Source: Serilophus lunatus
Lineage: Eukaryota > Chordata > Aves > Passeriformes > Eurylaimidae
Assembly: GCA_013399895.1 (NCBI GenBank)
Contig: VXBA01000881.1
Location: 4,155,851-4,219,850 of the forward strand
DNA: 64,000 nt
Direction of reading: 5' to 3'
Shown here piece by piece: positions 1 to 13,700 of the stretch. The notes below the pieces were generated by a model. That model was not told the origin of the DNA. It saw only the letters and a list, made by a program, of their open reading frames with translations, and made no database searches. Both the position numbers and the translations under genes were made by a program. Numbering within the stretch: position 1 is the stretch's first letter; every line of letters begins with the position of its first letter.

Positions 1-3000
1 GATTTTAAGCCACAGATATTGGACCCTGACATGGATTCTTATTGTTATCAATTCCCTCAGCTTGAAGCTGGCCAGGAGAAGTGATGCAGTTTAGTCACAT
101 CATCAGAGGCCTGAAACACTGTGCTTTGCTTCAAACCTGTCTGGCCAGGCCCCAAAGTTTGGGAGAGGCTCTTTCACCCTACTCCAGTTGGGTTCATATT
201 TAATGGACCTCATCAACACACACTGTCAGCCCAGGACTACTGAAAATTTCAGAATTTCAAACCGACTTTTCAGGAAGAGAAGGCCAAGCTACAATTCAAA
301 ACCAACTCAGGACCCAGGCCAATAACTACAACACTTACTGTGTTTCCCAGGCACTGGCCCTTTGGGTTTAGCACACTCCAGGTTCACTTAAACCCTGTTC
401 TCAATATAGAACAAGAACTTAGGCTCCAGTCTAATATTCTTGATAAAGCATATATTTAGGATGTGTTTAGTGATGTCAATGCTTTGATAAAAAGTGAATT
501 TTAGTACCATTTATAGCAATAGAACCACTTAAACAGAATCTTTCTTGGAAGCCTGAATCATTGCTCAAGCTAAGCCTGATGAGTGTATGGCTTAAAATTG
601 CCTTTTTCTGCATTTAGAATTGGAAAATATAAAATAGTGCCCTCATTTCTCAGTGAAGGCTTTATGCCCAGTTCTAATTTACTGCCTTGCAAAGTCTTGT
701 CAGGAGATCATCAGAGGGATGTGATGAAGGCTGTCAGGAAACACTGTCAATCTTGAGAACAGATCTCATTAACTGCCATGCTAGGACTGGAACAACGTAA
801 TTTATTCTGAGGCTTCAAGGAAGGGCATCTCAAGACACATCTTTAGCTGAAAGGTAGCAGGTTTTAAGGTCTCTCTGCTGGACTTGGGACGACTGGATGA
901 GTTACCTTTCCTTCAGAAAAGGGCTGATGAGGCAGGGAGCAGGATATGGAGTTGGCCTGTGGTTTGTCAAACCTCTGTAGATTCTTCATCTTTTTTATTA
1001 CCAGGACTTAGAGCTGCAAATGCAGAGCCAAGGGAGATTTGAACTTCACTCAGCAAACCAGCTGACTTTGATAGGAATTACTCAAAGTTCACATAAGGGC
1101 TGTAGGACTGGATAGAAAGAGGGGGAAAAGTGGAGGAGGATATTACATTCCTGGATGTAAGTTGTTGGCTAAAGAATACATGAGATGTTGAATAGGCACT
1201 GAAGAGCATATTCAGGCTGCCTAGATTCCTCCTGAGTCCCTTTGCCTCTTGGCTGGCTTCAGATTCAGGTCTTCAGATCTTCCTTTGGCTCTCCTGAGGA
1301 TTTCAGTAGTGCCTGGATTTTGATATAACCTATGCAGAGAGATGTAGGTGAAATTTAAACTCTGAATAAGCCTGTGTGTATCATTATTTTAACCTCCCTA
1401 GGATGGGCTGTTTAGTCTTAAGGGAATGATTAGGAGTAGAGCCTTTGCACATTTAGCAGCTTCATCTGCTTAGCAGTAAGGTGAACTTTTTGCTGGTCTG
1501 TCCAGACTCCACTGTTTTGGGAGACAGTTTGTTATGGCCATTCTTACAATATTTTCACACCTGTGCTGCACATTAGTGTATTCTCTAGAAAAATAGTCAA
1601 ATATAATTCATATCAGCCATTAGAAAGTAGAAATAAAGCAGAATACAGTTAGATTATGAACAAACTAAAACTAATACATTAACCAGAAGAGTTTATGCAT
1701 AACCTCAGTGAAAGCCTTGGCACAACTGCAGCCTCAGATTCTACACACATGCATTGACCCTTAGCCTATGGGGGCCATAAGCAGCAGCACTGAAGCACAA
1801 GACATGATGCAACTCAGCATTCCTGATCAGTCTTAGCACTCTCAGGGCTTTACAGACAAGAGGAGGTTTGAGAGCCATGAGTTCAGGGCCACTGTACTCC
1901 AGTTTGGAAATAAATATGCTTTAGGAAGCTTTATGTTTTCCAGTTTTGATTCCCATCTGCGGTAGAAAGCAGCACAACAAGAGCAGCCTAAGCCAGGTGG
2001 AGTTTATCACTGTTTGTACACACTTGCATTCGTTATTTGCCAGATGTTTTCCAAGAATTTAAGGAGATTAAAACCCACTCTGAGAAATTCACAGCTAAAC
2101 AACAGACAGGCAAATGCAGACAGGAGAGGAAGAAAAGGTGACTGTATTTGCTTCACAGCAATCACCACTGTAAGTCTCTGTGAAAGTGTATCTGTTGTGA
2201 TGACAGGGGAAGGTGTTAGAGCAAAGATACACTAAGCACTTTTAATCGGGTTTGCTCAAATACTGAAAGCAGTGAAGCAGGAGCTGCCAGAATTAATCCT
2301 GCATATGTACAAATCCTCTCAGATTCCCTTTGTGCGCCTTGCACTGAAGCCTAGACTAACTAAGGCACAGATTTATCAGCCCTCGAGCTACCTGGACTAA
2401 AGCTGCACTGCATCTTTGCTCCCAGAGTCAAGTTTCATGGAAGAGAGGACTTGCAGGAGCTAAACTGAGTCTATTTTGCAAGCTCAGTTTAGCTAACCTT
2501 CGATTAACTTATTTTTATGCCCATACTTTATCCCAGACTCAAACTTCTTTTTACTACCCACTGACACACAGGGAGCCTCCAACATGACCAAATCCCTGCC
2601 CAGCAGCTGGGCTGGACACTTCACAACAGAAAGGGTTTTGCCTTTGGTGCTGGATATGTTTGAGGCCCCTGACAAATGGCAGATGCAGAAAGATCTCTTT
2701 TGCCTGAAAATATCCTACTCACCAAGAGGAGAAAGGCTGTTGAGAAGAGTTGTGCTGGCACTTTTTGATAATTGATGTCCCAATAAAAGTTTTGGCCTGG
2801 TTCCTGGGGAAAGCTCTGCATTGCATCCAGGTACCAAAGGCTCCTTTAAGTGTTCATTCCCACTGGATCCTTCCTGGGAACTTTTATGAGCATTGTACAG
2901 ATTTCCCCTCCCAGGTTTAAGACAGTGCCATTACTAATATTATGTCTTGAACCCTCTTACATGGCAGAGGGTTGTAAAGGATCCATGTGTGATGCAAGTT

Positions 3001-5529
3001 CCCCTCTGTAGAAAACCCCTCCCATGTTGCTGGACCTTCTCAAACAATATCAACGTTATTGGATCTTCAGTGTGGAATCTCTCACCATTCCCAGTGGGAG
3101 AGGATCCCCTGGCCTGCCCCTGTTCTATGTGTATTCAGGAGTAACAGCACCGAGATCAAGTTGTAGAGCTACATGTGCTGGTTTTGTTTGTTTTCCTGCA
3201 GATCCCAGTTTCTTGGTTACTCTTTTGCCTGACAAAGCATTTTCCTGTGCTCTGGGGTTGGCTCAGAAAAGCTGTTTTGCAATGTACATCTATTCCATGA
3301 AGGTACACACAATGGGTTATACATATATCATGTATACAAGGAATGACTGTCATGCAAGGGTCATTCCATGCACATGGAGAGGTTAAAAACATCCCACTTA
3401 ACTTGTCCCCACATACTTGGCCAATTGAACAGACAGAAAATGAGCACATTTTCCACACTGATTTTTTTCTGTGCTCACTGTCTCAAGGAAGAGGAAGGCA
3501 CAAACAATCCTGAATAAGGCAAAGAATAAGTCACATAGAAAACAGGAACACATAACCTGCTGGGTGTTTCACAAAACTGTGAAGAGAGGGAAAACTTCCA
3601 CAAAGGTTTATGCTAAAACATGTTGATTTGACTTTTTCATGCAAAAGCACATTAAGCTACAAAGAAAAGCAATGTCATCCAATACCTGGTTTAGGCTCTG
3701 TCATGAGGAAGTAATGAGAAAACATTTCCATTTCAGCTCATTAATGATTCTGCTCTGCCCATTTCCAGGGGGGAGTATAGTTGTTGATAAAGAAATACGA
3801 CTTTCCTTATCGATAAAAGAAATGTTTCACTTTCTCAAGGCTCCTGGAAGGTGTGGGAGTGTTATACTCCCCTTTATTGTGAAGTGTGGCACAGCAGTGA
3901 TGGGAAAGATGAGATCAACAAGTAAGGACAGGACTCTGGGAACAATTTCCCCTAAAATTTCATTTTCTCCATAAATCTAAATTATAAACAGGTTCTCTGG
4001 AAGACAGAATGTTTCTCTGCAAGAACAACTGATAAATCTACAACCCAGACAGCCCCTGATTGTCTAAAAATGCCATCAAAGCTGCCTTGAGTACATGAGT
4101 TGCCCACCTTCCTGCAGATGGAAAAGGTCACCATCAGAGGTGTCCAAGAATTCATTCCATGTCACCACTGCATAGAGGCCAGATCTTAAAGACTTTATGA
4201 CTTGCTGCAAATTCAGGGAAGACGCATCTGAGGAAAGGGTCTACTAAAACAGGCCAGGCAACATTTGATGTCTCAAGTTTGGAAGAAGAGATCTTTGTGG
4301 TCTGCTTATGGATTTTATAAGCCAAGCTGCAGCATGAACCATTTCAAGTGTGTTTTGTAATGTAGTAATACTTAAAGCCAAGAGAAAGGGTCTGCATTTC
4401 AAATACTGCACTTCAGTGAAAACCCCTGTATTTTCTTCTTTAAGTCTTCTTCCTTTCCATTTTTGAAATCCAATAAATGAATATGCATTAATGTGGCTGA
4501 TGGTGGGGAGCTATTGATTCTAAACAAGATCTGTCTGTGAAAGGGAGCTAAATGGCTTAGAAAATAAGAGAAAATTGATGTCTGAGGCCTCACACAGGCA
4601 CATTTCCACAGAAATGTAGCTCAGGCAGGTAATGCTGGGAGAGGAAGAGAAGAAAGTGTGTATTTTTCTGTCTACCTGACTTGCTCTTAATGCAAGGTGA
4701 GCAACATTTAGCTCTGTCTCACTCTTCACCTGCAGCATCAGCTTTTTCAGCCCAGCCTTGTTCCCATCAATTACCACTGTTCACACATGCACAGGAACCA
4801 GCTCGATGAACCCTGGGATCTTCACAGTCAGGTCACTTAATTATGTCTGGTTTTACTTGAGAGCCAGCCTGTCTGTTGGTGTAAAGTAGCAAAGCGTCCT
4901 CAGAATTGGTGCTGGAATTTTACCCCCTGGTCCAACACAGGTAACAGAGCTCTGCACAGCCACAGGCCAGTTGTGCACAGGTATTTCAGAGGACTCACAT
5001 TAGGTCTCACTGACCTCGCAGAGAGGCAGAAGAAACTCCATTAAAGCTACTGGCACAAATTTTCAGCTCACATTAAAAAGTCACCTCTTCTGAATTACGT
5101 GATCCGTGTCCTAGAGCAGCACAAGCGTGTCAGGACAAGCATTTGAGCTCCTTCCTCAAGAAAAGTCAGTATTCCATTGTCATTCTGTTTGCAAGGCAGG
5201 AGGCTGGGCAACATCTGCACTGCCTCACTGCCTGCTCCTTGAAAACCTCTCCTAGGAAACTATCAGGTAGCCAAGAAACATTCTGAGCTCCCTAAATTAC
5301 TTTCAGACCTGGTTTTGATATTTGTTGTTCCAGAGGTCTCAGTGCAGAGAGCTGTTCCACTTTGTTTCTCCGTGCACAGAGTTGTTGCAGTTGTTTTTAA
5401 TCAAACTGCTTAATTACAAAACACTGGGGGACTTGCTGCTTGCTTTTCAAGTTTGCTCATTAATCTATGTTAGATTCTCCCCAAATGACTGTGGCACCAA
5501 GCCAGTCTGCCTCACAAAACTAACATTTA
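1..5529. other. Unique noncoding sequence, no gene seen
   Basis: Moderately AT-rich, CpG-poor unique sequence. Open frames are all short (120 codons or fewer), overlap each other on both strands and match no family I know. I see no CR1 3' end, LTR or long simple repeat. A stretch around 4875-4930 (core 'ttggtgtaaagtagc') faintly resembles ancient tetrapod interspersed repeats, but too weakly to call. Confidence 0.6.
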
Positions 5530-5730
5530 GAGAAGTAAATAACTGAAAATGGTTAAAAGGCATAATTATTTTCGTAATGCAACATCTAATTAATCCATGA
5601 AGCTCACTGAAACAAGTGCTAATTGACGAGAATACCTTAACAAGATTTTCAAAAGGAATGATTAGACATGGTTAGGAATTGGAATAGCTGAAATCAAGCT
5701 GCAAAGTCACTTTCACATTTCTATATATAA
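5530..5730. other. Candidate conserved noncoding element (homeodomain-site rich)
   Basis: This block is unusually rich in TAAT/ATTA cores, including 'cataattatt', 'tctaattaatcc' (a paired-type homeodomain-like arrangement) and 'gctaattgac', without being low-complexity. Such composition is typical of deeply conserved vertebrate developmental enhancers. That is inference from texture only. Conservation cannot be tested here, and the block may be ordinary AT-rich sequence. Confidence 0.25.
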
Positions 5731-7224
5731 TCTGAGCACAGGCAGGGCTGGGAAAAGCTTCTGTCCCCCGTTGTATGAGCAGCCTGATGCAACACATTGG
5801 CTGTTGGTGTCTTTCTGAGGCATGACACACCATTATCAGAGACAAGGGCCATCTAATCTCATATCATTCATCTGTTTTCTTGTGGCAGCTCCAGTATTGC
5901 TGTGTAACATTAGAGGAATGTGGTAATGAAGAACTGACTCATGATGAAGCCATCAGCTCAAAAACCTCCTGTGCAGCTAAATGAATCAGGGCTCGGTATG
6001 AGCAATATCTTGATGTGACTAAGCTCCTGGGATAACTCAACCATTTATCCATTAGGAAGCAAACTGGAACCAGCCCAGAATTAGGTTTCTGGCAGAACAC
6101 CTTCAGGGTAATTTCCCCATGGCAGGTGTGACAATCATGCCCTCAAGAGACATGATTTTGTATAAGGAAAATCAGAGAGAGGACAAGTTATTGAAAATAC
6201 AGCTGAAGTCCTTGATCCACCAAAACCCGGGAGCTCTGCCCTTTCACATGGATCTTTAAATCCTATTCCTCGTTCTGCAGTTCCAATGTAAGAACTTAGG
6301 AAGCCTATGTGCAGAAAAATATCACCGCCATAGCATCAGCATCAAGTTTGGACAAGGTTTATTTGTCTTGCCCAAATCGTCTTCCTTCTTGAGATATTCA
6401 CAGTCCTGAGCTGCCACTGCATGGCAATGAATGTGGCCAATCCTTGCCTACCCATTCCCCCCATCACTGTGAAAAATCAGGGATAGCTCTCTTCAGAGAT
6501 AAGAGAGAATCTTTGGAAAATCCAGAACATTTGAAAGCCAAATAACTCCAAGCATTCATTTTTATTTTTTCTCTTATCTTCAAATTCAACCAAGTAGTCT
6601 TTTTTTATTTTTTTTTTGTGCAGTAACCATAACTGACATGAAAGCTCACCCCAGCCTCTGATACATGGTTCTGATTTCAGCCACAACCCTCTGATTACTC
6701 CACTTTGCTGTTACAAGCCAACTATTATGACACAGAAAAACATATTGAAGTGAGTTCAAAAAAATCCTAGAATACACACCCAAAGTATCAGCTGTTTTCC
6801 AAATGAGTAAACATAATAAAACAAATTTTGTTTATACAGGGCTGGAATGAAGAAAACCACAGAATCTATGCTTAATTGTCTCAAAGTGAAGAAAAGCTGT
6901 GACAGATGCACTGGTGTATGGTTTGACATGTACACAAATGGAAAGCTATCACTTGAGATGCTGCAGAATGGGGTTTTTTTTAGAAGCCTGAAGTACAGTC
7001 TGGACTTTTTATTCTTTTATTACATTTTTAAGCCATTCTTTTTCCCACATATTTAAAAATGCTTTCCTCACAATTGCCCTCCCTCGACTAATTTTGCCCG
7101 AAGTCGAGTATTAAAATAAATGTTTTTGCAGATGCATCTTTTCCCTTCCAATCCCTCTTATCACAGAAATATTGGCGGGGAGAGCCCAGCTCAACACGGG
7201 CCTGTGGCCAAGGCTGGCTCAGGT
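5731..7224. other. Unique noncoding sequence with a T-rich tract
   Basis: No gene or recognisable repeat. A T-rich run lies near 6598-6618, within otherwise unremarkable AT-rich sequence. The only open frames are about 70 codons. Confidence 0.55.
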
Positions 7225-7460
7225 CAGACACAGCTTCATCCAAGGCTCCACAACCTCCAAGGATGGCGCTTCCACAGCCTGTCTAGACAACGCGTCCTGG
7301 GCCTGCACTTCCTTTCTAGGGAAAACTATTTTCCTAATATTCAGCTTACAGCTTCCAAACAGCTGTTTTACAGCCTCTGCACCCTTGTTTTATTACCTGG
7401 CACTACTACGTCTCCCTTGTCTCGGTTACATCCTCCAAGGAGATGTAGGATGCTCATAGG
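7225..7460 (-). repeat. Old CR1 LINE fragment (ORF2 C-terminal region)
   Basis: Read on the minus strand this matches the segment of avian CR1 that encodes the end of ORF2. Diagnostic pieces on the plus strand are 'ggatggcgcttccacagcct', 'ttcctaatattcagcttaca' and 'cttgttttattacctggcac', in the order expected for a reversed CR1. The 3' terminal repeat is absent and divergence is higher than in the copies near 40 kb or 56 kb, so this is an old, truncated copy. It has no coding capacity. Boundaries are approximate. Confidence 0.75.
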
Positions 7461-10400
7461 GAGCTGCTCCATCCACTCCTGGCCCAGCCAGACCAGCTCA
7501 GTGAACCTCCCTGCTCAGTCACATATTGTTGTCTCCCAATAATCTTGGTGATTTTATTCTGGATCTTCTCCCTTCCACCAGAGGAAAGGAAACTCCCCAT
7601 TTTCAGTAACCAAGGACTGCAGGAGAACAGGAAAAGCTTGAAAAGGAAGGAAAAAACTTTTCTCACTTCAACAGGCACCCACATCCTGAAGCTGTGCCTC
7701 ATTAACTAATTTCCCACTTTATAATTTGGGCAAATGTAAGATCCCAGCAGCCAGTTGTCCAGCTGGCTGTACCTGACAGCTCTGGTAATTGTGCATTATC
7801 ATTTTACAATAGGAATTACGTTGCCATTGGATCACCAAGTATCCAATCCTTTCAGCAAAGACAATGCAATACAGCTGAAGTGGAATAAATTAGCCTTTAT
7901 CCCAGTTCTCTCATATGGGCCTTTTACAGCTGTTACACGAAAATCCATCTGTCTGTCGTATTTCTGATGCCATTCACTGCTATCATTTGAACAGCTCCAG
8001 TCTCCTTTCATCCAAATGAAGGATTTGTGTGGGAACAGCTGGACCGTGTGCTCGGCTCCCAGTCCATCAATCCCTTGTTACTGTGAAACATGGAGAAAGG
8101 AGCATTGCTTGGTGTGCTGCTTCACAGGACTTCAAAGAGAAACCTGGCCTCCATCCAGAAAGAGTTTATCATGGTTTTGCCAAACCAGAAGGCTCAAAAA
8201 TCACAAATAAAGCCAGCCCAATACCATGAGATTGATTTATTCCAATGCTTCGTTCAACAGCTCTAAAATGGGGGAAAGATGATGAGAGACTTCTAGGATC
8301 TGAGCTTGAAATGTCACAAATGATATTGAAATCACCCTCCCGGCTCTGCCAGCATTAAGGGAGGGGGTTTTGTCTCATTTTATGGATTAAGGACTGAGTG
8401 AGAAATGACAAGACAGGATGACAATGCTAGTGAGGCCAAATCCTTGCTCCCCTTGATCTCTGTGTAGCACTTAAGATTCACACTTGCTGTGTGACCCTTC
8501 CTGCTCACTGCCTCATCAGCTGGAAATCTGTGGCAGGAGGCACTCCAGGAGCTCCAAACAGCAGGAGAAATGGCTAAGGTAGAAAACAGCTTGATGTACT
8601 TAGAGATGGAAATGGAGATGATGTCATTTCTGGAGGATGTTGTGCACAAGGGCTTGAGAGGGAATTCACCTTGACCTACCTGCAACAAACAACCCAGAGC
8701 TCTACTAGTTCTGTGTCAGCAAATACTCTCTGTCCAAAATAGTCTCTGGCAAATTTATGCAAGGACAAAAGCCCACAAAACTTGAGTGCCACTGCTTGAA
8801 TCAGCTGAGTTGATCTCAGCTGTAATTCCTCTTTGGATTACTTGCCAACCTTCTCACTCTGGTATAAAACCAAAAGCTACTGCAAGATCAGATTAAGAAA
8901 AATTATTTTTAATAGAATAATTATTTTTATGTAAATGTCTTGTTTTATTTCTTATATCTATTATACTTTCATGTACATTTTTTCAATATAAATATACATA
9001 AAATAAACATAACTATCTAAAATAAATATTATAATTAAGTAACTAGAGAAGAACAAGTATAAATCAGCTTCATGCTTATGGCAGAGCCAGTTTCAGTAAA
9101 GCCCAGCTCCCTACTGGTTTAACTGGTCTCACGCACAGCAATTGATGCCGTTTTCACCAGACAACACACACAGGATGTTTTCATGGAAAGTTTTCAGCAG
9201 TTGAAAATTGCTTTGGAGTTATCAACTCAGTCTTGTGGCACAAGGAAGGAACAGAGAGGAATCAATCCTTTTATATTATTATTTTAAAAGGAATCCTCAA
9301 TTCCAGGGCTGTCTCCAATTTTTCCTTTGAATTCCTTATTTTCATTTGAGTGGAACTAAATTATGTACAGCTTTTGAAACTGAATTAATGAGATCTTGGA
9401 AGATAAATTCCTTCACAGGCTGAAGGTCTAGTATGGATTCCCGAAAAACTGATGCAGGTTAACAATCACTCCAAAACAAAATACCAAAGTTTCACTCCCA
9501 AAGCACAGAAGAAAAGCAGAAAAACAAGCATCCCTTTACCTCACTCCCAGCCATCAACTTTTTATAATTCAGCTCAAAGATCCATCCCAGCCCCAGTCAT
9601 GGCAGGAGCAATGCTAATCCACAGCTTTTCCAACAGTACCATGGACAATTAATGCTGCAATAATTTCTCTGTGAGAACCCTATTAAATCAATAAAAATTA
9701 GAGCACAACTCTGAAAAGTACAGTAACCAAAAACCAGTTCAGTGTGGACTAAACAACGCTTCTATCCAGCAAGGCTCAGTCTCTCTTACCCTCTTCTGAC
9801 CTCTCAGGAACTCACTCCATGCATATTATATTGTAAAAGACAAATTAAAATTCAGTTAACATTCCTGCAGACTTCAATCACAGCACTTCAAACCCCTGCA
9901 TCTCCCAACAAATGCACTCATCTCTCTGTTCTGAGATTATTACGATTTTTATTTTTATTATTTTAAATGTTCTTGCCAGTTTCCAATGCAAATCATGTGA
10001 TGTCTGGTGAACAAATGAAAGGGGAGAGTTTTCTCATGCTTGGGAAAGATATTCACTGTGGGAGAAAGTTTCTTAGAAGTAGCTGCAATCTTTTTCTGAA
10101 AAGAAGAATGCAGTACATGCTTGGAATTGAATGAATACAACAGAAAAGATGAACTTCAAACAGGGGTGTAGGGAATATTTTGATGGTGGCCGTAAGAGCT
10201 GAAGATGTTTCTGGTAAATGGAGTAACATCTGGATGGAGAAGAAATCACAAAAAGGAGACTTTATTGCAAGATTTAGTGTAAAATGAGAGTGTTTACTTG
10301 CTAAAGAGAATCCAGCAAGTTTTTATGCCCTGCTCATGCAGAAAGTCATTATTCCCATCCTCATATTATGGCAGCTGCAGGCAGACAAACTCAAGCTCCA

Positions 10401-10582
10401 AACTAAACTGAGCTCCCAGGAATAAACTTTGCTTTTCATGTGTGGCTTTGGACAGTACTCAACAATTGCCTCAGCACAGGGCTGGTGCTCAGGGGTCCTG
10501 CTGGGACAAGACTGGGAATTTCAGCACTGTCATCTGGCAGCAGGAGGAATAAGGGAGATTATGGGTTAAAAAGCCTCAGTTG
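7461..10582. other. Unique noncoding sequence
   Basis: No gene seen. The stretch contains the AT-rich block listed separately near 8.9-9.06 kb. Small open frames of 60-100 codons show no recognisable domain. Confidence 0.55.
8895..9062. repeat. AT-rich low-complexity block
   Basis: About 170 bases made almost entirely of A and T, with repeated 'aattattttta'-type words near 8900-8930 and several 'aaataaa' words. It is not a clean microsatellite. Polyadenylation-like AATAAA words here are expected by composition and are not evidence for a gene end. Confidence 0.6.
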
Positions 10583-10740
10583 TCATAGATTCATGGAATG
10601 GTTTGGGTGGGGAAGGACCTTAAAGATCATCTCATTCCAATCCCTTGCTGTGGACGGGGACACCTTCCGCTATCCCAGGTTGCTCCAAACCCTGTCAAAT
10701 CTGGCCTTGGACACTTCCAGGGATGGGGCAGCTTCTCTAG
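10583..10740 (-). repeat. CR1 LINE 3' fragment
   Basis: A clear CR1 3' end in reverse orientation. It begins with 'tcatagattcatggaatgg', continues through 'ggaaggaccttaaagatcat' and 'ggacaccttccgctatccca', and ends at 'gacacttccagggatggggc'. It is 5'-truncated, as is usual for CR1, and is noncoding. Divergence from the CR1 pattern is modest. Confidence 0.9.
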
Positions 10741-13700
10741 GTACGTTAGACTTCTGCTTTGATGGAGGCAACTATGTTATGCAGTGTAGCAGAAAATCAT
10801 GTCTAAAATATGTTTAGGCATTCAGAGAGCAGAAAAGCATGGAACATGTTTAATGATAATTGGATAGTGATCTCCATTCCATGCTTTTCAGCCTCTCCTT
10901 ATTTATAACCAACATATACCATAAGCCTGACAAATTAAAAAATAGAATACTGGGGCTCTGTGGAAGGTTCAGTCTGGCATCTGCCAGCAGTATGGAATTG
11001 AATGAAACAAATCACATTTTGGACCATAAGCAGGGGGTGGGGATGTGGGTTTTTTCCTACTCAAAACACTATGATCAGCTTTGGGAACTAAGCACAGGCT
11101 AAGAGCAATTTCACATAAATACAGGAAGAACTGATGACAACACTTGGGAATAATCACAATGAGTCAAAGCTGCAGGAGTCTTCCCAATGCTGCAAGATCA
11201 CTTGGAAAAACAATCTTTCATTTTCCAAAGGCAGTAAGTGGTGATAAATGAAGACACATTTATTAATAGGGAACTTTGCATCCACTTTTCTTCTCTGAAA
11301 TGACAGCAGAGGATGGGGTCTCTGGATGCTGAGCACCTTTCTAATGCAATAATCCCAACTTTTTCATGGGACCAAGATGTGACTAAACATTCATACTGTT
11401 GACAGTTTTGTTTAACACCTTGAAGGGCTCTGCAGCTCCAGGATATTTATATTTATTTTAAAGAAAATTCATCTTCTCCTTCAACCTCAGTTCCCAGCGA
11501 TTCACACAGAGGAATACACACATCTCAAGGGAAACTCCTAAATTCAAAAAATGTACAATTAAAACTGGAATATATGTGAGTGCTGAAGTCTGTCCATTGC
11601 CTCTGCCAGAATTGCCATGAGCTTTAGTCAATCAAGAGGTTTTTCCCTACAATCCAGTCAACAAAGCATGGACCAACCCAAAATCCAGTAGCACAAACAA
11701 ATCAGGCATCTGGAGGCCCCCCAGCTCCTCCTCCTTCCAGGGATTGCCCCTGTCCTCATACACAGCCTTCATCCCTCTCCTCCTTTTTTTTCCTTGCTTA
11801 CAGGACATAATCACACTTGGTTCCCATACAGAACTATTGTGAATTGAAATTCCTTCAGCCTGGCTGAGAGATGATGGGGAAATGTAAAGCAGGCAGAGGA
11901 GCCTGCAGGCTCAGCCGTGTGCTGGGCACGGCACAGGGATTTCACTCGGGTGGTGGCACAGGGGAAATTATGAAAGCAATTCAGAAGCATTGTAATAAAG
12001 TACAATGCACTGCAGTGCTGTTCCAATTCAAACCAGGAATAAATTCTTTCATATGTTAAGTGCTCCCTGAAGTCCAGGGCTGCCTGAAGCTCGAGGCCCT
12101 GTGCAGGGGCACAGTGGTACATGTTAAAGCTGGGTTTGGGTGCCTGACAGAGCTGCAGCTGAAATTCAAACTGACATGCCCACAGCTCCTTAGTTGTCTG
12201 AATCACAAAAGCCAAATTAAACATTGCTTCAGCTGGAACTTACCCTTTGTACCTTTAAACCCATTATATTAAAGAGCAATGTCATTTATGAGCTGGCTGT
12301 GGGGAAAGGCAGGTGTCTGACACTGAGAAATCATTTCAGCCATGGGTGATAAATCCAGTCTATAAACTGAGAGAAACAGAAATGAGTTCCACATTCAATC
12401 CCACCCTTTTCCTTTCTTTTTCAGTCACCTTTGCTGGGATAGATGCTGAGCTCCAAACCTGAACAGCCTCCTGTAGTGGCAGTGGCACAGCTGTAACCTG
12501 AGGTCACATCAGCATGATGCTGGCAGCTTGTTCCAATACCTGCTGAATTCAATGGAAACCTTTCAATGGGCTTCACCAAGCTTTGGTTTACTCCCTAGGT
12601 GACACTGCACGGCTTTTTCCCTTCTTTTAAGCTTCACAGTATCAGGCAGTTAAAAGTGTTATTTAATCTCTAGCCAGCTTGAGTTGTCTTCTCAGCAGGA
12701 AGCTCCATCTCACCAACAGACCTTGGAGCCTTCCACTGTGAAGCAGCAGAGAGGAACATGTGTCACTTGGGGGCTGTTTTAGTCATCATTTCCTTGGGGG
12801 TGGGTCAAATAGATTCTGATATCTAAAAAACACAAATTCCACAGGGCAGAAAAGGTGTCTCCCTGCCTCCCAACTCAGCCCCAGAAAGCAGACTGATCAT
12901 TAAAACATACCTAGCTATTGTCTGAGCACAGGACTGAAGCAGCACTCTCCTCACTGAGCATTTAGGAGGTGGGAGGGCACAGAGACACAGAATTATTTCT
13001 TCAGGAGGGGTAGCAATACTAATACTACTGATAATAACAGTAATATGTCCCTTCTCTGCCTCAAGGAGCTCAGCCAGTCCATATGTTCTGTCCACATTCA
13101 GTACAACCTCATGGATTTCCAAATGAAGTCTTAGGTTCCAAGGCCTGTCAAGCACGTGTGGCACTGCCTGTTACTCAGGAATATACGAGTGCACTTCTAT
13201 TGCAAGGAGGTTGGATACATACTGAGCTTGCATAAACAGAATACAAATGTTCTCTTTCCTAACAGCCTAAACTGAGGATGACATGAAAACTAGATGCAGA
13301 AAAAAAGAAAACCAATGTTTTTCTGTCCAGAAATCTAGAGGATTGATCTGCTACTAGAACTGGAAGTCAGCAGCAATTCCAGTCGTGCTTCAAATGAGTG
13401 ATTTTCAGACTATTCCTTAAGAGGACACCTCAGCAGCTTCAAGTTCCTCTTTCCATGGTGCTAATCCAGGAGGGAACATGCTACCCAGTACACACTGACT
13501 GCCCCTCTCCTGCACAAGGGGCACTTGTCCCAGCACCTGCACAGCTTGCTCAGTCCCTGAAAACACTCCATCAGGGCTTCCCTGAACACAGAGCAGGACT
13601 CCATTACCTACAAGCTATTAATTACTTCATTCTTAGGAAGGAAACTCTCCCTTGGGTGATCAGTGTGGGAAAAGATGATCCAGGTCACTCCTGGTAAACT

